Counted from the first letter of the stretch, positions 25,146 to 33,273 are shown. The stretch is 64,000 nucleotides of DNA from SIRX01 sp965214475 (GCA_965214475.1 OZ243953.1:62001-126000); one strand, 5' to 3'. Numbers and translations: made by a program. Notes: generated by a model from the letters alone, not told the origin.

Positions 25146-25471
25146 CAAGCCTTTGCGGTCTTTTTCCGCGCCGTCAACCACTCGTAGTTGAGCCGGAACA
25201 ACTCCAGCGCACCGTCCACGTCTTCTTCGTCCCGGATGCGATAGCTTACCCACCCGGTCTGGGGCAGAATGTGATGCATCTGCGCCTTACTTCCCGAAAC
25301 CAATTCCTCGCGAACGCGCCTCGGAAATGGCAGGTCTGCCAGCCGGTCGCTGTGCAGGTGCCCGATCTCATGCCCGTTCACCCGAAACTCAATCCCGTTA
25401 AACCTGTGCGGCTTCGACTCCGTACCTTCCCAGCCCATAACCTCATTCTGAATCTTCTCTGAAACACTCAT
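25145..25471 (-). CDS. DUF5519 (luciferase-domain) family protein
   Basis: 108 residues. The core GIEFRVNGHEIGHLHSDRLADLPFP, RVREELVSG and HHILPQTGWVSYRIRDEEDVDGALELFRLNYEW matches the small DUF5519 proteins, a family distantly named after a luciferase-associated domain with no known reaction. It is the first gene after the MarR operator and promoter, with AGAGGAG five bases before the ATG at 25471. Its stop overlaps the marR start. Histidines at GHEIGHLH could bind metal. Confidence 0.85.
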   Translation of the reverse strand: MSVSEKIQNEVMGWEGTESKPHRFNGIEFRVNGHEIGHLHSDRLADLPFPRRVREELVSGSKAQMHHILPQTGWVSYRIRDEEDVDGALELFRLNYEWLTARKKTAKA

Positions 25472-25488
25472 CTTTACTCCTCTTGTAT

Positions 25489-25510
25489 ATTAGTTAGCCA
25501 GCTAACTAAT
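25489..25510 (-). promoter_or_regulatory. MarR-type operator, perfect inverted repeat
   Basis: Two 10-bp arms, ATTAGTTAGC and GCTAACTAAT, are separated by CA. The repeat begins at the last bases of the -10 element of the operon promoter, so a bound dimer would block open-complex formation. Size and A/T-rich half-sites fit MarR operators. Confidence 0.8.
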
Positions 25511-25536
25511 TCTAACGCTGGCAAGAAGGATGTCAA
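25509..25536 (-). promoter_or_regulatory. Promoter of the MarR-controlled operon
   Basis: On the minus strand TTGACA (25531-25536) and TAGAAT (25509-25514) are separated by 16 nt. The -35 lies just downstream of the neighbouring AEC gene stop (25546). The -10 overlaps the inverted repeat. Confidence 0.75.
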
Positions 25537-25545
25537 GCGACGGGA

Positions 25546-26484
25546 CTAATCGAGAGGCAGTATCGTCAGTAGCGCGGAGACCGTGACGACGGAGATCATG
25601 GTGGAGAGAAGGATGGCGCTGGAGGCGCGTTCGAGGTGGGTGTCGTATTGACGGGCCAGAATAAAGACGTTCGCGGCGACGGGGAGGGAGGCTCCCAGAA
25701 TCGCGACGCTGGCCCAGAGTGGATCCACGGTAAAGAGCTGGGTCATAGCGAGCCACATGGCGGCGGGGTGGACCAGGAGCTTGAAGGCGCTCATGTAAGA
25801 GGTCTGTCGGAGACCGGTAGAAAGTGGGAAAGCGGCGAGGGTGGCGCCAAGGGCGAACAGGGCGCAGGGACCGGCGGCGTTGCCCAGCAGGTCGGTGAAG
25901 TTAGCAATGGGGGTGGGGAGGTCGAGGCTCAGACCAGAGACCAGGATGCCGAGCAAGATAGCGATGATGAGGGGATTGCGAACGAGGGAGCCCGCCACCG
26001 ATGAGACTAGCTTCGTCCACTGCCCACCGAAGCCTTTGTCCGATTCGATGATGGTGATGGTCAGCGGGATCAGGACGCCCGCCTCCAGCGTCAGGCCCAG
26101 CAACAACGGTATAGCCGCCTCGTTGCCGAATGCCGCAGCAACCAGTGGCAGCCCCATGTAGCCCGTATTCCCCAGCACCGCCGATGCCCCTTGTATTGCA
26201 GACTCTCCCAATCTAGTGCTGAACAGTAGCCGGCCTGAGATCGCCGACGCCGCGTATACCGTTAGGCCAACGCCCAGGTAGATCCCCATGAACTTCACGT
26301 TCAGGACGTCGGCCAGAGGTGCGGTAGCCATGAGGTTGAAGATAAATACCGGCAGAGCGAAGTAGAAGACGAAGCTATTTACCCCAGCTACGGCATCCGG
26401 GCTCAGGAGTCCGAAGCGTCCGGCACCGTAGCCACAGAAAATCAGGGCGAAGAAAGGCAGTGCCGTATTGAGGATAACTTGCAA
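25546..26484 (-). CDS. AEC family transporter (auxin efflux carrier-like)
   Basis: 312 residues with ten hydrophobic segments in two halves of five, as in the AEC/BART family. FALIFCGYGAGRFGLLSPDAVAGVNSFVFYFALPVFIF (about 12-49) is the characteristic N-terminal repeat, and QGASAVLGNTGYMGLPLVAAAFG a typical mid-protein loop. It would export an organic anion such as malate. It is transcribed on its own or with upstream signals not seen here, and ends 10 nt before the next operon's -35. Confidence 0.88.
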   Translation of the reverse strand: MQVILNTALPFFALIFCGYGAGRFGLLSPDAVAGVNSFVFYFALPVFIFNLMATAPLADVLNVKFMGIYLGVGLTVYAASAISGRLLFSTRLGESAIQGASAVLGNTGYMGLPLVAAAFGNEAAIPLLLGLTLEAGVLIPLTITIIESDKGFGGQWTKLVSSVAGSLVRNPLIIAILLGILVSGLSLDLPTPIANFTDLLGNAAGPCALFALGATLAAFPLSTGLRQTSYMSAFKLLVHPAAMWLAMTQLFTVDPLWASVAILGASLPVAANVFILARQYDTHLERASSAILLSTMISVVTVSALLTILPLD

Positions 26485-26552
26485 GGCAAGGAAACTATAC
26501 AGTCTTCCGAGCTTAGATCCTTGCCCTACCGTTAGCTTCAGAGATACTTGGG

Positions 26553-26581
26553 TTGACGCGGACTTGGGGCTCCGTTAGGCT
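26553..26581 (+). promoter_or_regulatory. Putative sigma-70 type promoter of the glycerol operon
   Basis: TTGACG (26553-26558) and TAGGCT (26576-26581) are separated by exactly 17 nt, within the 253-nt leader upstream of glpK. The -35 matches consensus in 5 of 6, the -10 only moderately. Confidence 0.5.
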
Positions 26582-26627
26582 CGGAATGTATACGAAAGTA
26601 AAGGTAGATGTTTGGGGAATGTTTATC

Positions 26628-26645
26628 GTGCAAACGTGTTCGCAC
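26628..26645 (+). promoter_or_regulatory. Imperfect palindrome downstream of the glycerol promoter
   Basis: GTGCAAAC and GTTCGCAC (8-bp arms, one mismatch) are separated by GT. It lies about 46 nt after the -10 and 90 nt before glpK, a position where a repressor could block transcription. No regulator gene is adjacent. Confidence 0.35.
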
Positions 26646-26737
26646 AAGCGGCGTTTGGGATTGGAGGCAGGTCTTCATATAGAGATGGGCTAGTTTTTGG
26701 GTAAACAGATAGGCATAGATAAAGGAGAGGACAGAGT

Positions 26738-28258
26738 ATGGCAGGAGACTACGTTCTAGGGATCGACCAGGGTACGACCGGGACTACGGTTCTGATCTTC
26801 AACCACGACAGCGAGGTGGTGGGACAGGCCGCCTCGGAGTTTACGCAGCACTATCCGCATCCAGGCTGGGTAGAGCACGATGCGAACGAGATTTGGGATG
26901 TCTCTTTGAAGGTAGTAGAGGAGGCGCTCAGCGAGGCGGGCATCTCCGCCGAAGACCTGAACGCGGTCAGCATCACCAACCAGCGCGAGACGATCGTCAT
27001 GTGGGAGCGGGATACCGGGGAGCCGGTCCACAACGCCATCGTCTGGCAGGATCGCCGAACGGCGGAATACTGCGACGAGCTGGCCGAGCGAGGCGTGGAA
27101 GAGACCTTGAACGAAAAGACTGGTCTCCTCATAGACCCGTACTTCTCCGGCACGAAGGTTCGCTGGATGCTGGAGAACGTCGACGGCTTGCGGGAGCGGG
27201 CCGAGAATGGTGAGATAGCCTTCGGCACCATAGATTCCTGGATGGTCTGGAAGCTGACCGGCGGCAACGTCCACATAACCGACTACACCAACGCCTCCCG
27301 GACACTGCTCTTTAATATCCACGAGCTGCAGTGGGACGACGAGATGTGCGAAATTCTGGAGGTCCCCAAAGAGATCTTGCCGGAAGTCAAGCCAAGCTCC
27401 TACATCTTCGGTGAGACCGACCCTGACTCTTTCCTCGGCGCGACGATCCCGGTAGCGGGTATCGCGGGCGATCAGCAGGCCGCGCTCTTCGGCGAGGCGT
27501 GCTTCGAGCCGGGACTCGCCAAGAATACCTATGGCACGGGCTCCTTCGTTCTCATGAATACCGGTAACGAGGCCGTTAAGAGCAACGAGGGGTTGCTGAC
27601 CACCATCGCCTGGGGAATCGGTGACGAGCCGGTCGAGTACGCCCTGGAAGGCGCCATATTCATAACCGGCGCCGCTGTGCAGTGGCTCCGGGACGGGTTG
27701 GGGATCATTGAGGATGCCTCCGAGACTGAGGAGCTAGCCAAGAGCGTAGACTCCAACGATGGCGTGTACTTCGTTCCGGCGCTCGTCGGGCTTGGCGCCC
27801 CCCACTGGGACGCTTATGCACGAGGCGCCATACTCGGCATTACGCGGGGCAATACTCGGGCGCATATAGTGCGGGCAGCGCTTGAAAGCATGGCCTACCA
27901 GACCCGGGACGTAGTCGAGGCGATGGTCAAAGACTCTGGTATTGAGGTCAAATCCTTCCGGGCCGACGGTGGCGCGGTCGCCAACGAGTTCCTCATGCAA
28001 TTCCAGTCGGACATCCTCGGTGTAACGGTAGAGGTGCCTGAGATCACGGAAACTACCGCGGTCGGGTCGGCGTACATGGCCGGTCTCGCCACCGGCTTCT
28101 GGGAGAGCAAGGATGAAATCGCCGAGAAGTGGGCGCTTCAGAAGCGCTACGAGCCCCAGATGGAAGAAGATGAGCGCGAACGGCTGCACAAGATGTGGCT
28201 CCGGGCCGTCGAGCGTTCGAAGGGCTGGGACCGCGAAGAGGAAGAAGAGGAAGCGTAG
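26738..28258 (+). CDS. glpK: Glycerol kinase
   Basis: 506 residues, the usual length. FGGY-kinase motifs: YVLGIDQGTTGTTVLIFNHD (phosphate 1), NQRETIVMWERDTGEP (glycerol contact region), IVWQDRRTA, then AGIAGDQQAALFGEACFEPG and KNTYGTGSFVLMNTG. It phosphorylates glycerol to sn-glycerol 3-phosphate with ATP in the cytoplasm. ATG at 26738 follows AAGGAGAGG. It is the first gene of an operon with dhaK, glpF, dhaL, dhaM and glpD. The C-terminus is a short Glu-rich tail. I see no allosteric-site assignment possible for FBP or EIIA-Glc control. Confidence 0.97.
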   Translation: MAGDYVLGIDQGTTGTTVLIFNHDSEVVGQAASEFTQHYPHPGWVEHDANEIWDVSLKVVEEALSEAGISAEDLNAVSITNQRETIVMWERDTGEPVHNAIVWQDRRTAEYCDELAERGVEETLNEKTGLLIDPYFSGTKVRWMLENVDGLRERAENGEIAFGTIDSWMVWKLTGGNVHITDYTNASRTLLFNIHELQWDDEMCEILEVPKEILPEVKPSSYIFGETDPDSFLGATIPVAGIAGDQQAALFGEACFEPGLAKNTYGTGSFVLMNTGNEAVKSNEGLLTTIAWGIGDEPVEYALEGAIFITGAAVQWLRDGLGIIEDASETEELAKSVDSNDGVYFVPALVGLGAPHWDAYARGAILGITRGNTRAHIVRAALESMAYQTRDVVEAMVKDSGIEVKSFRADGGAVANEFLMQFQSDILGVTVEVPEITETTAVGSAYMAGLATGFWESKDEIAEKWALQKRYEPQMEEDERERLHKMWLRAVERSKGWDREEEEEEA

Positions 28259-28287
28259 AGGAAGCAAAGAGAAGGGAGGAAGACAAC

Positions 28288-28315
28288 AGACCGGGGGCCT
28301 GAGGGTTCCCGGTCT
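28288..28315 (+). other. Intercistronic hairpin between glpK and dhaK
   Basis: AGACCGGG and CCCGGTCT (8-bp perfect arms) with a 12-nt loop. No U-run follows, so it is more likely an mRNA-stabilising or processing element than a terminator. Confidence 0.5.
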
Positions 28316-28331
28316 AGAAAGAGGAGCATAA

Positions 28332-29327
28332 ATGAAAAAGATCATTAACTCTCCAGAGAGGGTAGTCGAAGACATGCTTCGCGGCATGGAGCTGGCGCAC
28401 GGAGACCTGTTACGCCTGATCCCCGAGCACAACACCCTCGTCCGGGCCGACGCCCCGATCAAAGGCAAGGTTGCCCTCGTCTCCGGTGGTGGCTCCGGCC
28501 ACGAACCGACCCACGGCGGCTACGTCGGCGCCGGAATGCTCGACGCCGCCTGTGCCGGGCCGGTCTTTACCAGCCCCGTCCCCGACCAGATGCAAGAAGC
28601 CACGAAAGCCGTGGACGGCGGGGCCGGCGTTTTCTACGTCGTCAAAAACTATACCGGCGACGTAATGAACTTCGAGATGTCCGGCGAGATGACCGAAGAT
28701 ATAGAGACCGACTACGTAGTCACCAACGACGACGTAGCTGTCGAAGACTCCGAGCACACCTCAGGGCGTCGCGGGGTGGCCGGCACCATCTTCGTCCACA
28801 AGACTTGTGGAGCCGCCGCCGACGACGGCAAAGACCTCGCTGGCATCAAGGAACTGGCCGAAAGGGTCAACGACAATGTGCGCTCGATGGGCATGGCCTT
28901 AACGAGTTGCACCCCGCCGGAGAGTGGCGAGCCCATTTTCGACATCGGTGAGAACGAGATGGAGCTCGGCATCGGCATCCACGGCGAGCGAGGCTCCAAG
29001 CGGTCAGAGATAGCATCCTCTAAAGAGATCGTGGACCACATGCTCGGCCGTATTCTGGGGGACTCCGTGGATTACTCCGGCTCCGAAGTCGCCGTCATGG
29101 TCAACGGCATGGGTGGCACGCCGCTAATGGAACTCTACGTTGCTTATGCTGACGTAAGAGACTACCTCGAAAACGAAGGCATCGAAGTCTACCGGATGCC
29201 ATACGTTGGAGACTACATGACTTCGTTGGAAATGGCGGGTTTCTCCATAACGCTCCTCAAGCTCGATGATGAGATGAAGGGTTATCTGGAAGCGCCGTGT
29301 AACGTGGCGGCCGGACGGCCGTTCTAG
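28332..29327 (+). CDS. dhaK: Dihydroxyacetone kinase subunit DhaK
   Basis: 331 residues. LVSGGGSGHEPTHGGYVGAGMLDAACAG is the DHA-binding loop with the His that hydrogen-bonds the substrate, and LGIGIHGERGSKR carries the second His that covalently binds dihydroxyacetone as a hemiaminal. VFYVVKNYTGDVMNFEMS is also typical. DhaK holds dihydroxyacetone while DhaL donates phosphate from its bound ADP. ATG 28332 follows AGAGGAG. It is separated from dhaL and dhaM by glpF and a short gene, an order different from the usual dhaKLM. Confidence 0.96.
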   Translation: MKKIINSPERVVEDMLRGMELAHGDLLRLIPEHNTLVRADAPIKGKVALVSGGGSGHEPTHGGYVGAGMLDAACAGPVFTSPVPDQMQEATKAVDGGAGVFYVVKNYTGDVMNFEMSGEMTEDIETDYVVTNDDVAVEDSEHTSGRRGVAGTIFVHKTCGAAADDGKDLAGIKELAERVNDNVRSMGMALTSCTPPESGEPIFDIGENEMELGIGIHGERGSKRSEIASSKEIVDHMLGRILGDSVDYSGSEVAVMVNGMGGTPLMELYVAYADVRDYLENEGIEVYRMPYVGDYMTSLEMAGFSITLLKLDDEMKGYLEAPCNVAAGRPF

Positions 29328-29340
29328 AATGGGAGAATAA

Positions 29341-30090
29341 ATGGAAGTCTATTTAGCCGAGTTTATCGGCACCATGATCCTGGTTTTGCTCGGCGACGGC
29401 GTCGTAGCGGCGGTTCTGCTGCGCCAATCCAAAGCGGAGAACGGCGGTTGGATCGTCATCACCTTCGGGTGGGGCATGGCGGTGGCAATGGCCGTCTACT
29501 GCGTCGGGGCTATCAGCGGCGCCCACATCAATCCGGCCGTAACGGTAGGATTGGCCTCTATCGGGTCTTTCGACTGGCTGATGGTGCCCGGCTACATAAT
29601 CGCCCAGATGCTCGGGGCGTTCATCGGAGCCGTGTTGGTCTTCCTCGCTTACTTGAACCACTGGGAGCCGACGGCCGATCCTGCGCTCAAACTGGGCGTG
29701 TTTTGCACAGCTCCAGAGATCCCGAATACCGTAGCTAACTTCATTACCGAGGTGATTGGTACCGCCATGCTGGTATTCGGCGTAGTTGCCATCGGAGCTA
29801 ACTCCCAGCGTATTGAACAGGCGAGCGACATAGACCTGGCAGTGGTATTTGGAACGGGTATCCTGCCCTTGATCATCGGCCTGTTGGTCTTCTCAATTGG
29901 CTTGTCGCTAGGTGGTCCCACAGGCTACGCTATCAATCCGGCCCGAGACCTCGGCCCTCGTATTGCCCACGCCGTTTTGCCGATACCCGGTAAGGGCGGT
30001 TCGGACTGGGGGTACAGTTGGATCCCGATTGTAGGCCCGCTTGTAGGTGGCGTTATCGGCGCGGTTCTTTACACTATTCTCGGTTTTTAA
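29341..30090 (+). CDS. glpF: Glycerol facilitator (MIP/aquaglyceroporin family)
   Basis: 249 residues with six membrane helices and two re-entrant half-helices. The two NPA boxes are GAHINPAVTVGLA (near 62) and GYAINPARDLGPR (near 200); the Asp after the second NPAR is characteristic of glycerol-conducting members. The N-terminal EFIGTMILVLLGDGVVA is also typical. It would let glycerol (and possibly dihydroxyacetone) cross the membrane by diffusion. The start is 13 nt after the dhaK stop. A G+C-rich hairpin follows the stop. Confidence 0.95.
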   Translation: MEVYLAEFIGTMILVLLGDGVVAAVLLRQSKAENGGWIVITFGWGMAVAMAVYCVGAISGAHINPAVTVGLASIGSFDWLMVPGYIIAQMLGAFIGAVLVFLAYLNHWEPTADPALKLGVFCTAPEIPNTVANFITEVIGTAMLVFGVVAIGANSQRIEQASDIDLAVVFGTGILPLIIGLLVFSIGLSLGGPTGYAINPARDLGPRIAHAVLPIPGKGGSDWGYSWIPIVGPLVGGVIGAVLYTILGF

Positions 30091-30105
30091 GCACAGAACC
30101 TCGGT

Positions 30106-30133
30106 GGGCCGGGTAATTTCAACTGCCCGGCCC
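30106..30133 (+). other. G+C-rich hairpin after glpF
   Basis: GGGCCGGG and CCCGGCCC (8-bp perfect arms), 12-nt loop. No U-tract follows, so full termination is unlikely; partial attenuation or 3'-end protection of the upstream message could set gene dosage within the operon. Confidence 0.5.
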
Positions 30134-30213
30134 GCATGTAACGTAAAGTAGGTTCGTTTGCGTTACGTGAGGGTAAATATTCTGCACAGTACAGCCAAAC
30201 ATGGGAGAAGAAT

Positions 30214-30411
30214 ATGTCTCAAGGGAATATGCCTGAACCAGATCGTTATTCGGTAGAACGCGTCGAAGTAGCGGATAGTTTGGACGTAGCACTGCAAGAA
30301 CATCTCAACGGAGGCTCCACACATAGCTGGCAACTCGTGGGCGTGCTTCAAGACCCCGCCTCGGATGGTGTACTGCTAGTGTGGGATACGGAAAAAATGA
30401 TCTCCGGCTAG
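30214..30411 (+). CDS. Small soluble protein of the glycerol operon
   Basis: 65 residues, not recognised with confidence. The pattern of two short strands and a helix (VERVEVADSLDVALQEHLNGG, then HSWQLVGVLQDP and GVLLVWDTE) loosely resembles DUF4177-type small proteins (W.LV.V ... VLVF). ATG 30214 follows GGGAGAAGAAT. It lies between glpF and dhaL, with 19 nt to the dhaL start, so it is very likely co-transcribed and may act with the dihydroxyacetone kinase complex. Function is unknown. Confidence 0.65.
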   Translation: MSQGNMPEPDRYSVERVEVADSLDVALQEHLNGGSTHSWQLVGVLQDPASDGVLLVWDTEKMISG

Positions 30412-30429
30412 AGAAGGAACTAATCTTGA

Positions 30430-31071
30430 GTGAAAGGTCGGTCTTTGGGCTCAGTTGATACGATCATTGCCGTGATTCAGGCGATGGCGGAAGCTATGGA
30501 AGAGAACAAACAATACCTGACAAAACTCGACTCGGAGATCGGAGACGGCGATCACGGCAACAACATGCACCGGGGTTTCCAGGCCGCCCTCGAACGTCTG
30601 GAGGGAACAGACGCCGAGACTCCCGCCGACGTCCTGAAAGCTGTCTCCTCGGCCCTCATAAGCAAGGTCGGTGGGGCGGCGGGACCACTTTACGGCACGG
30701 CCTTTCTGCGATCATCGTCAGCCCTCGCTGATAAAGACGACGTTTCCGCTGAAGATGTGGCCGAGGCCATCGAAGTCGCGCTGGGCGGCATAAAGCATCG
30801 GGGCAAGGCGGAACTCGAAGATAAGACCATCGTGGACGCTCTAGAGCCCGCTGCGGAAGCGGCGAAAGGTGCCACGGACGGGAGTATTGCCGAGGTCTTA
30901 CGGGCGGCGGCGGATGCGGCCGAAGAAGGCGTAGAGGCTACGAAAGACCTCGTGGCGCGCAAGGGACGGGCGAGTTATCTGGGTGAGAGGGCCGTCGGCT
31001 ATCAGGACCCTGGTGCGACTTCTACCTATCTCTTGCTCGACGCGGCGGCTCGAACCCTGGAGGAATCATGA
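30430..31071 (+). CDS. dhaL: Dihydroxyacetone kinase subunit DhaL
   Basis: 213 residues. LDSEIGDGDHGNNMHRGFQAAL carries the Asp cluster that holds ADP and two Mg ions, and GGAAGPLYGTAFLRSS and GRASYLGERAVGYQDPGATST are standard for the family. DhaL is phosphorylated on its bound ADP by DhaM and passes the phosphate to dihydroxyacetone in DhaK. GTG 30430 is used here; TTG 30445 has a better spaced GAAAGG upstream and is an alternative. It overlaps dhaM by 4 nt (ATGA). Confidence 0.95.
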   Translation: MKGRSLGSVDTIIAVIQAMAEAMEENKQYLTKLDSEIGDGDHGNNMHRGFQAALERLEGTDAETPADVLKAVSSALISKVGGAAGPLYGTAFLRSSSALADKDDVSAEDVAEAIEVALGGIKHRGKAELEDKTIVDALEPAAEAAKGATDGSIAEVLRAAADAAEEGVEATKDLVARKGRASYLGERAVGYQDPGATSTYLLLDAAARTLEES

Positions 31072-31466
31072 GCGTGGCTCTAGTGCTGATCTCTCATAGT
31101 CCACAGGCGGCAGAAGGGACCGCGGAGATCGTGCGGCAGATGGCGGGTGAGGTAGAGGTAGTGCCGGTAGGCGGAGATTCTGACGGCGGCTTCGGCACGG
31201 ACCCGGAGCGTATACAGACTGTCATAGAAGATACTGAAGCTGATGAAGTATTGGTGTTCATGGATATTGGGAGCGCGGTGCTCTCCGCTGAGACAGTATT
31301 GGAGATGCTATCCTCAGAAAATAGAGAGCGGGTTCGGTTGGTAGACGCGCCGTTTATCGAGGGCGCGTTCTCGGCGGGTGTTGCGGCCTCGACCGGTGAC
31401 GGCGCCGAAGAGTGTGTCGAGGCGGCGATGGAGGCAAAGACCGCACCGAAACTGCACGAGGGATAA
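31068..31466 (+). CDS. dhaM: PTS-dependent dihydroxyacetone phosphotransferase subunit DhaM (EIIA-only)
   Basis: 132 residues of the mannose-type EIIA fold: VALVLISHSPQAAEGTAEIV with the phosphorylated His in SHS, then VGGDSDGGFGTDPE and VLVFMDIGSAVLSAE. Unlike E. coli DhaM it has no HPr or enzyme I domain, so these general PTS proteins must be encoded elsewhere. It relays phosphate from phosphoenolpyruvate to the ADP in DhaL. Overlaps dhaL by 4 nt; glpD follows 10 nt later. Confidence 0.93.
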   Translation: MSVALVLISHSPQAAEGTAEIVRQMAGEVEVVPVGGDSDGGFGTDPERIQTVIEDTEADEVLVFMDIGSAVLSAETVLEMLSSENRERVRLVDAPFIEGAFSAGVAASTGDGAEECVEAAMEAKTAPKLHEG

Positions 31467-31476
31467 GGAGAGAGAT

Positions 31477-33147
31477 ATGGACCGTCAGGTACCGAAGGAC
31501 ATCCAGAACTATCCGTTTGACGTGATCGTGGTGGGGGCCGGGATCAACGGCACCGGCATCGCCCGTGACGCCTCGATGCGGGGCTTGAAAGTCTTGCTGC
31601 TGGACAAGGAGGACATCTCTAGCGGTTCGACGCAGTGGGCGACACGTCTAATACACGGTGGCTTGCGCTACCTCCAGTACTACGAATTTCCCCTAGTACG
31701 GGAATCGCTAAGAGATAGAGAGTTGCTCTTCCGCATCGCGCCGCATCTGGTGCGTCCGCTCGGGTTCGGCGTCCCACTCTACGATTATATGGACCGGGGG
31801 CCGCTACTCATCAGGATGGGTATGATCCTCTACGATGGACTCTCATTCGAGAAGACCGTCGGGGGCCACAAGATGTACAACCCGGAAGAGACGCTGGAGC
31901 ACTACCCAGGCTTGAACCCAGATGGCCTCAAAGGCGCCGCCTTCTACTACGACGGGCAGTCTGAGTACGCCGAGCGGATAGCGGTAGAGAACGCCATCTC
32001 CGCCCGCAACCACGGCGCCGTTGTGCTCAACTACGCCAAGGTGGACCGTCTGGTCATGGAGGACGGCAACGTTACCGGGGTGGAGTTCTCAGATGAGTTG
32101 GACGGCGGTAAGTACAAGGCCTTTGCGCCCGTAACCGTAAACGTCGCCGGGCCGTGGGTAGACAAGGTGCTGGAAGGCCTGGAGAACCGTTCCGAGGAGC
32201 GTATGATGGGTGGCACGAAGGGCAGCCACCTTGTCGTGGATCCGTTCCCCGGCGCACCCGACACCGCTCTCTATGTAGAAGCCGAATCTGACGGACGACC
32301 GTACTTTATCGTGCCGTGGAATGGACGCTACCTCATCGGCACGACCGACCTCCGCTACGATGGTGACCTCGACAAAATTGTGGCCGACGACGAGGAGATC
32401 GAGTACCTCATAAACGAGACGAACCGCGTTATCCCCGAGGCCGGACTGAGCCTGGATGACGTGCTCTTTGTCTATTCTGGCGTGCGGCCACTACCTTTCC
32501 AGCCGGAAGGGGACACTAGCAGCGTAACGCGAAGCCACATCATCTACGATCACTCCGAGAACGTCCCTGAGGTCGGCGGCCTCCTCTCCATTATCGGGGG
32601 AAAGCTCACCACGTTCCGGCACCTCTCCAAAGAGACGGTGGACGATGTCTACGACAAGCTCCACCTCCACGCACCCAAATGCAACACCGGCAAGACTCCG
32701 CTTCCCGGAGGCGCTACGGAAGACTTTGAAGCTTTCGCTGCAGAGTTCAAAGCTCACAGCGGACTGGCTGATGAGATCTCCGAGCGATTGCTGAAGCTAT
32801 ACGGCGTTCGCGCCCCGGATGTTTTGGCGTTGGCCGACGGTGATTCGGATCTCAAAATGCCGCTCTCTTCTCCGGCGAGTGTGGAGACCGGCTTGATTGG
32901 GGCCGAAGTTATCTGGGCTTTCCGCGAGGAGATGGCCCAGAAACTCACCGACGTGCTCCTGCGCCGCTCGATGGTCGGCATGGGGCCAAACGTGGGTCTC
33001 GACGTAGACGAAGCCGCCGCCGAGGTGGCTGTCAAGCATCTAGGATGGGACGAAGAGCGCGCCGAAAAGGAAGTAAAAGAGTATCGGGAGTGGATCGAGC
33101 GCTACAAGCCCAAGCAATTTAGGGAAGAAGAGACTGCTACCGCCTGA
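31477..33147 (+). CDS. glpD: Aerobic glycerol-3-phosphate dehydrogenase
   Basis: 556 residues from ATG 31477 with AAGGAGAG upstream; the frame is open earlier but that is within dhaM. FAD-binding VIVVGAGINGTGIARDASMRG near residue 15, then DKEDISSGSTQWATRLIHGGLRYLQ, and FIVPWNGRYLIGTTD. The C-terminal DAO_C-type domain makes it a little longer than E. coli GlpD (501). It oxidises glycerol 3-phosphate to dihydroxyacetone phosphate at the membrane and passes electrons to quinone. With glpK and the DHA kinase it lets both glycerol and dihydroxyacetone feed glycolysis. A strong terminator follows. Confidence 0.95.
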   Translation: MDRQVPKDIQNYPFDVIVVGAGINGTGIARDASMRGLKVLLLDKEDISSGSTQWATRLIHGGLRYLQYYEFPLVRESLRDRELLFRIAPHLVRPLGFGVPLYDYMDRGPLLIRMGMILYDGLSFEKTVGGHKMYNPEETLEHYPGLNPDGLKGAAFYYDGQSEYAERIAVENAISARNHGAVVLNYAKVDRLVMEDGNVTGVEFSDELDGGKYKAFAPVTVNVAGPWVDKVLEGLENRSEERMMGGTKGSHLVVDPFPGAPDTALYVEAESDGRPYFIVPWNGRYLIGTTDLRYDGDLDKIVADDEEIEYLINETNRVIPEAGLSLDDVLFVYSGVRPLPFQPEGDTSSVTRSHIIYDHSENVPEVGGLLSIIGGKLTTFRHLSKETVDDVYDKLHLHAPKCNTGKTPLPGGATEDFEAFAAEFKAHSGLADEISERLLKLYGVRAPDVLALADGDSDLKMPLSSPASVETGLIGAEVIWAFREEMAQKLTDVLLRRSMVGMGPNVGLDVDEAAAEVAVKHLGWDEERAEKEVKEYREWIERYKPKQFREEETATA

Positions 33148-33157
33148 AATAGTTTGG

Positions 33158-33200
33158 GAACAAGGTTTCACGGTGGTATACGAAACCTTGTTCTCTTTTT
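33158..33200 (+). terminator. Rho-independent terminator of the glycerol operon
   Basis: GAACAAGGTTTC and GAAACCTTGTTC form a perfect 12-bp stem with a 12-nt loop, followed by TCTTTTT. It ends the glpK-glpD transcript. Confidence 0.9.
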
Positions 33201-33204
33201 CACG

Positions 33205-33232
33205 TTGAACAGTCGTCGTGTAATGGTAAATT
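33205..33232 (+). promoter_or_regulatory. Possible promoter of the ferritin-like gene
   Basis: TTGAAC (33205-33210) and TAAATT (33227-33232) with 16 nt between them, immediately after the glycerol terminator and 42 nt before the start codon. Confidence 0.45.
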
Positions 33233-33273
33233 CTAGGCGTTAAAATCACCGAAGTTTCGAGGAGGTTGGAAAG

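Noticed and set aside
24651..25253. Longer MarR frame starting at 25253
   Set aside because: The first 36 codons overlap the DUF5519 gene; ATG 25145 in TGATG is the natural coupled start.
31378..31476. Longer GlpD frame from within dhaM
   Set aside because: ATG 31477 has its own AAGGAGAG and begins the known FAD-domain N-terminus.
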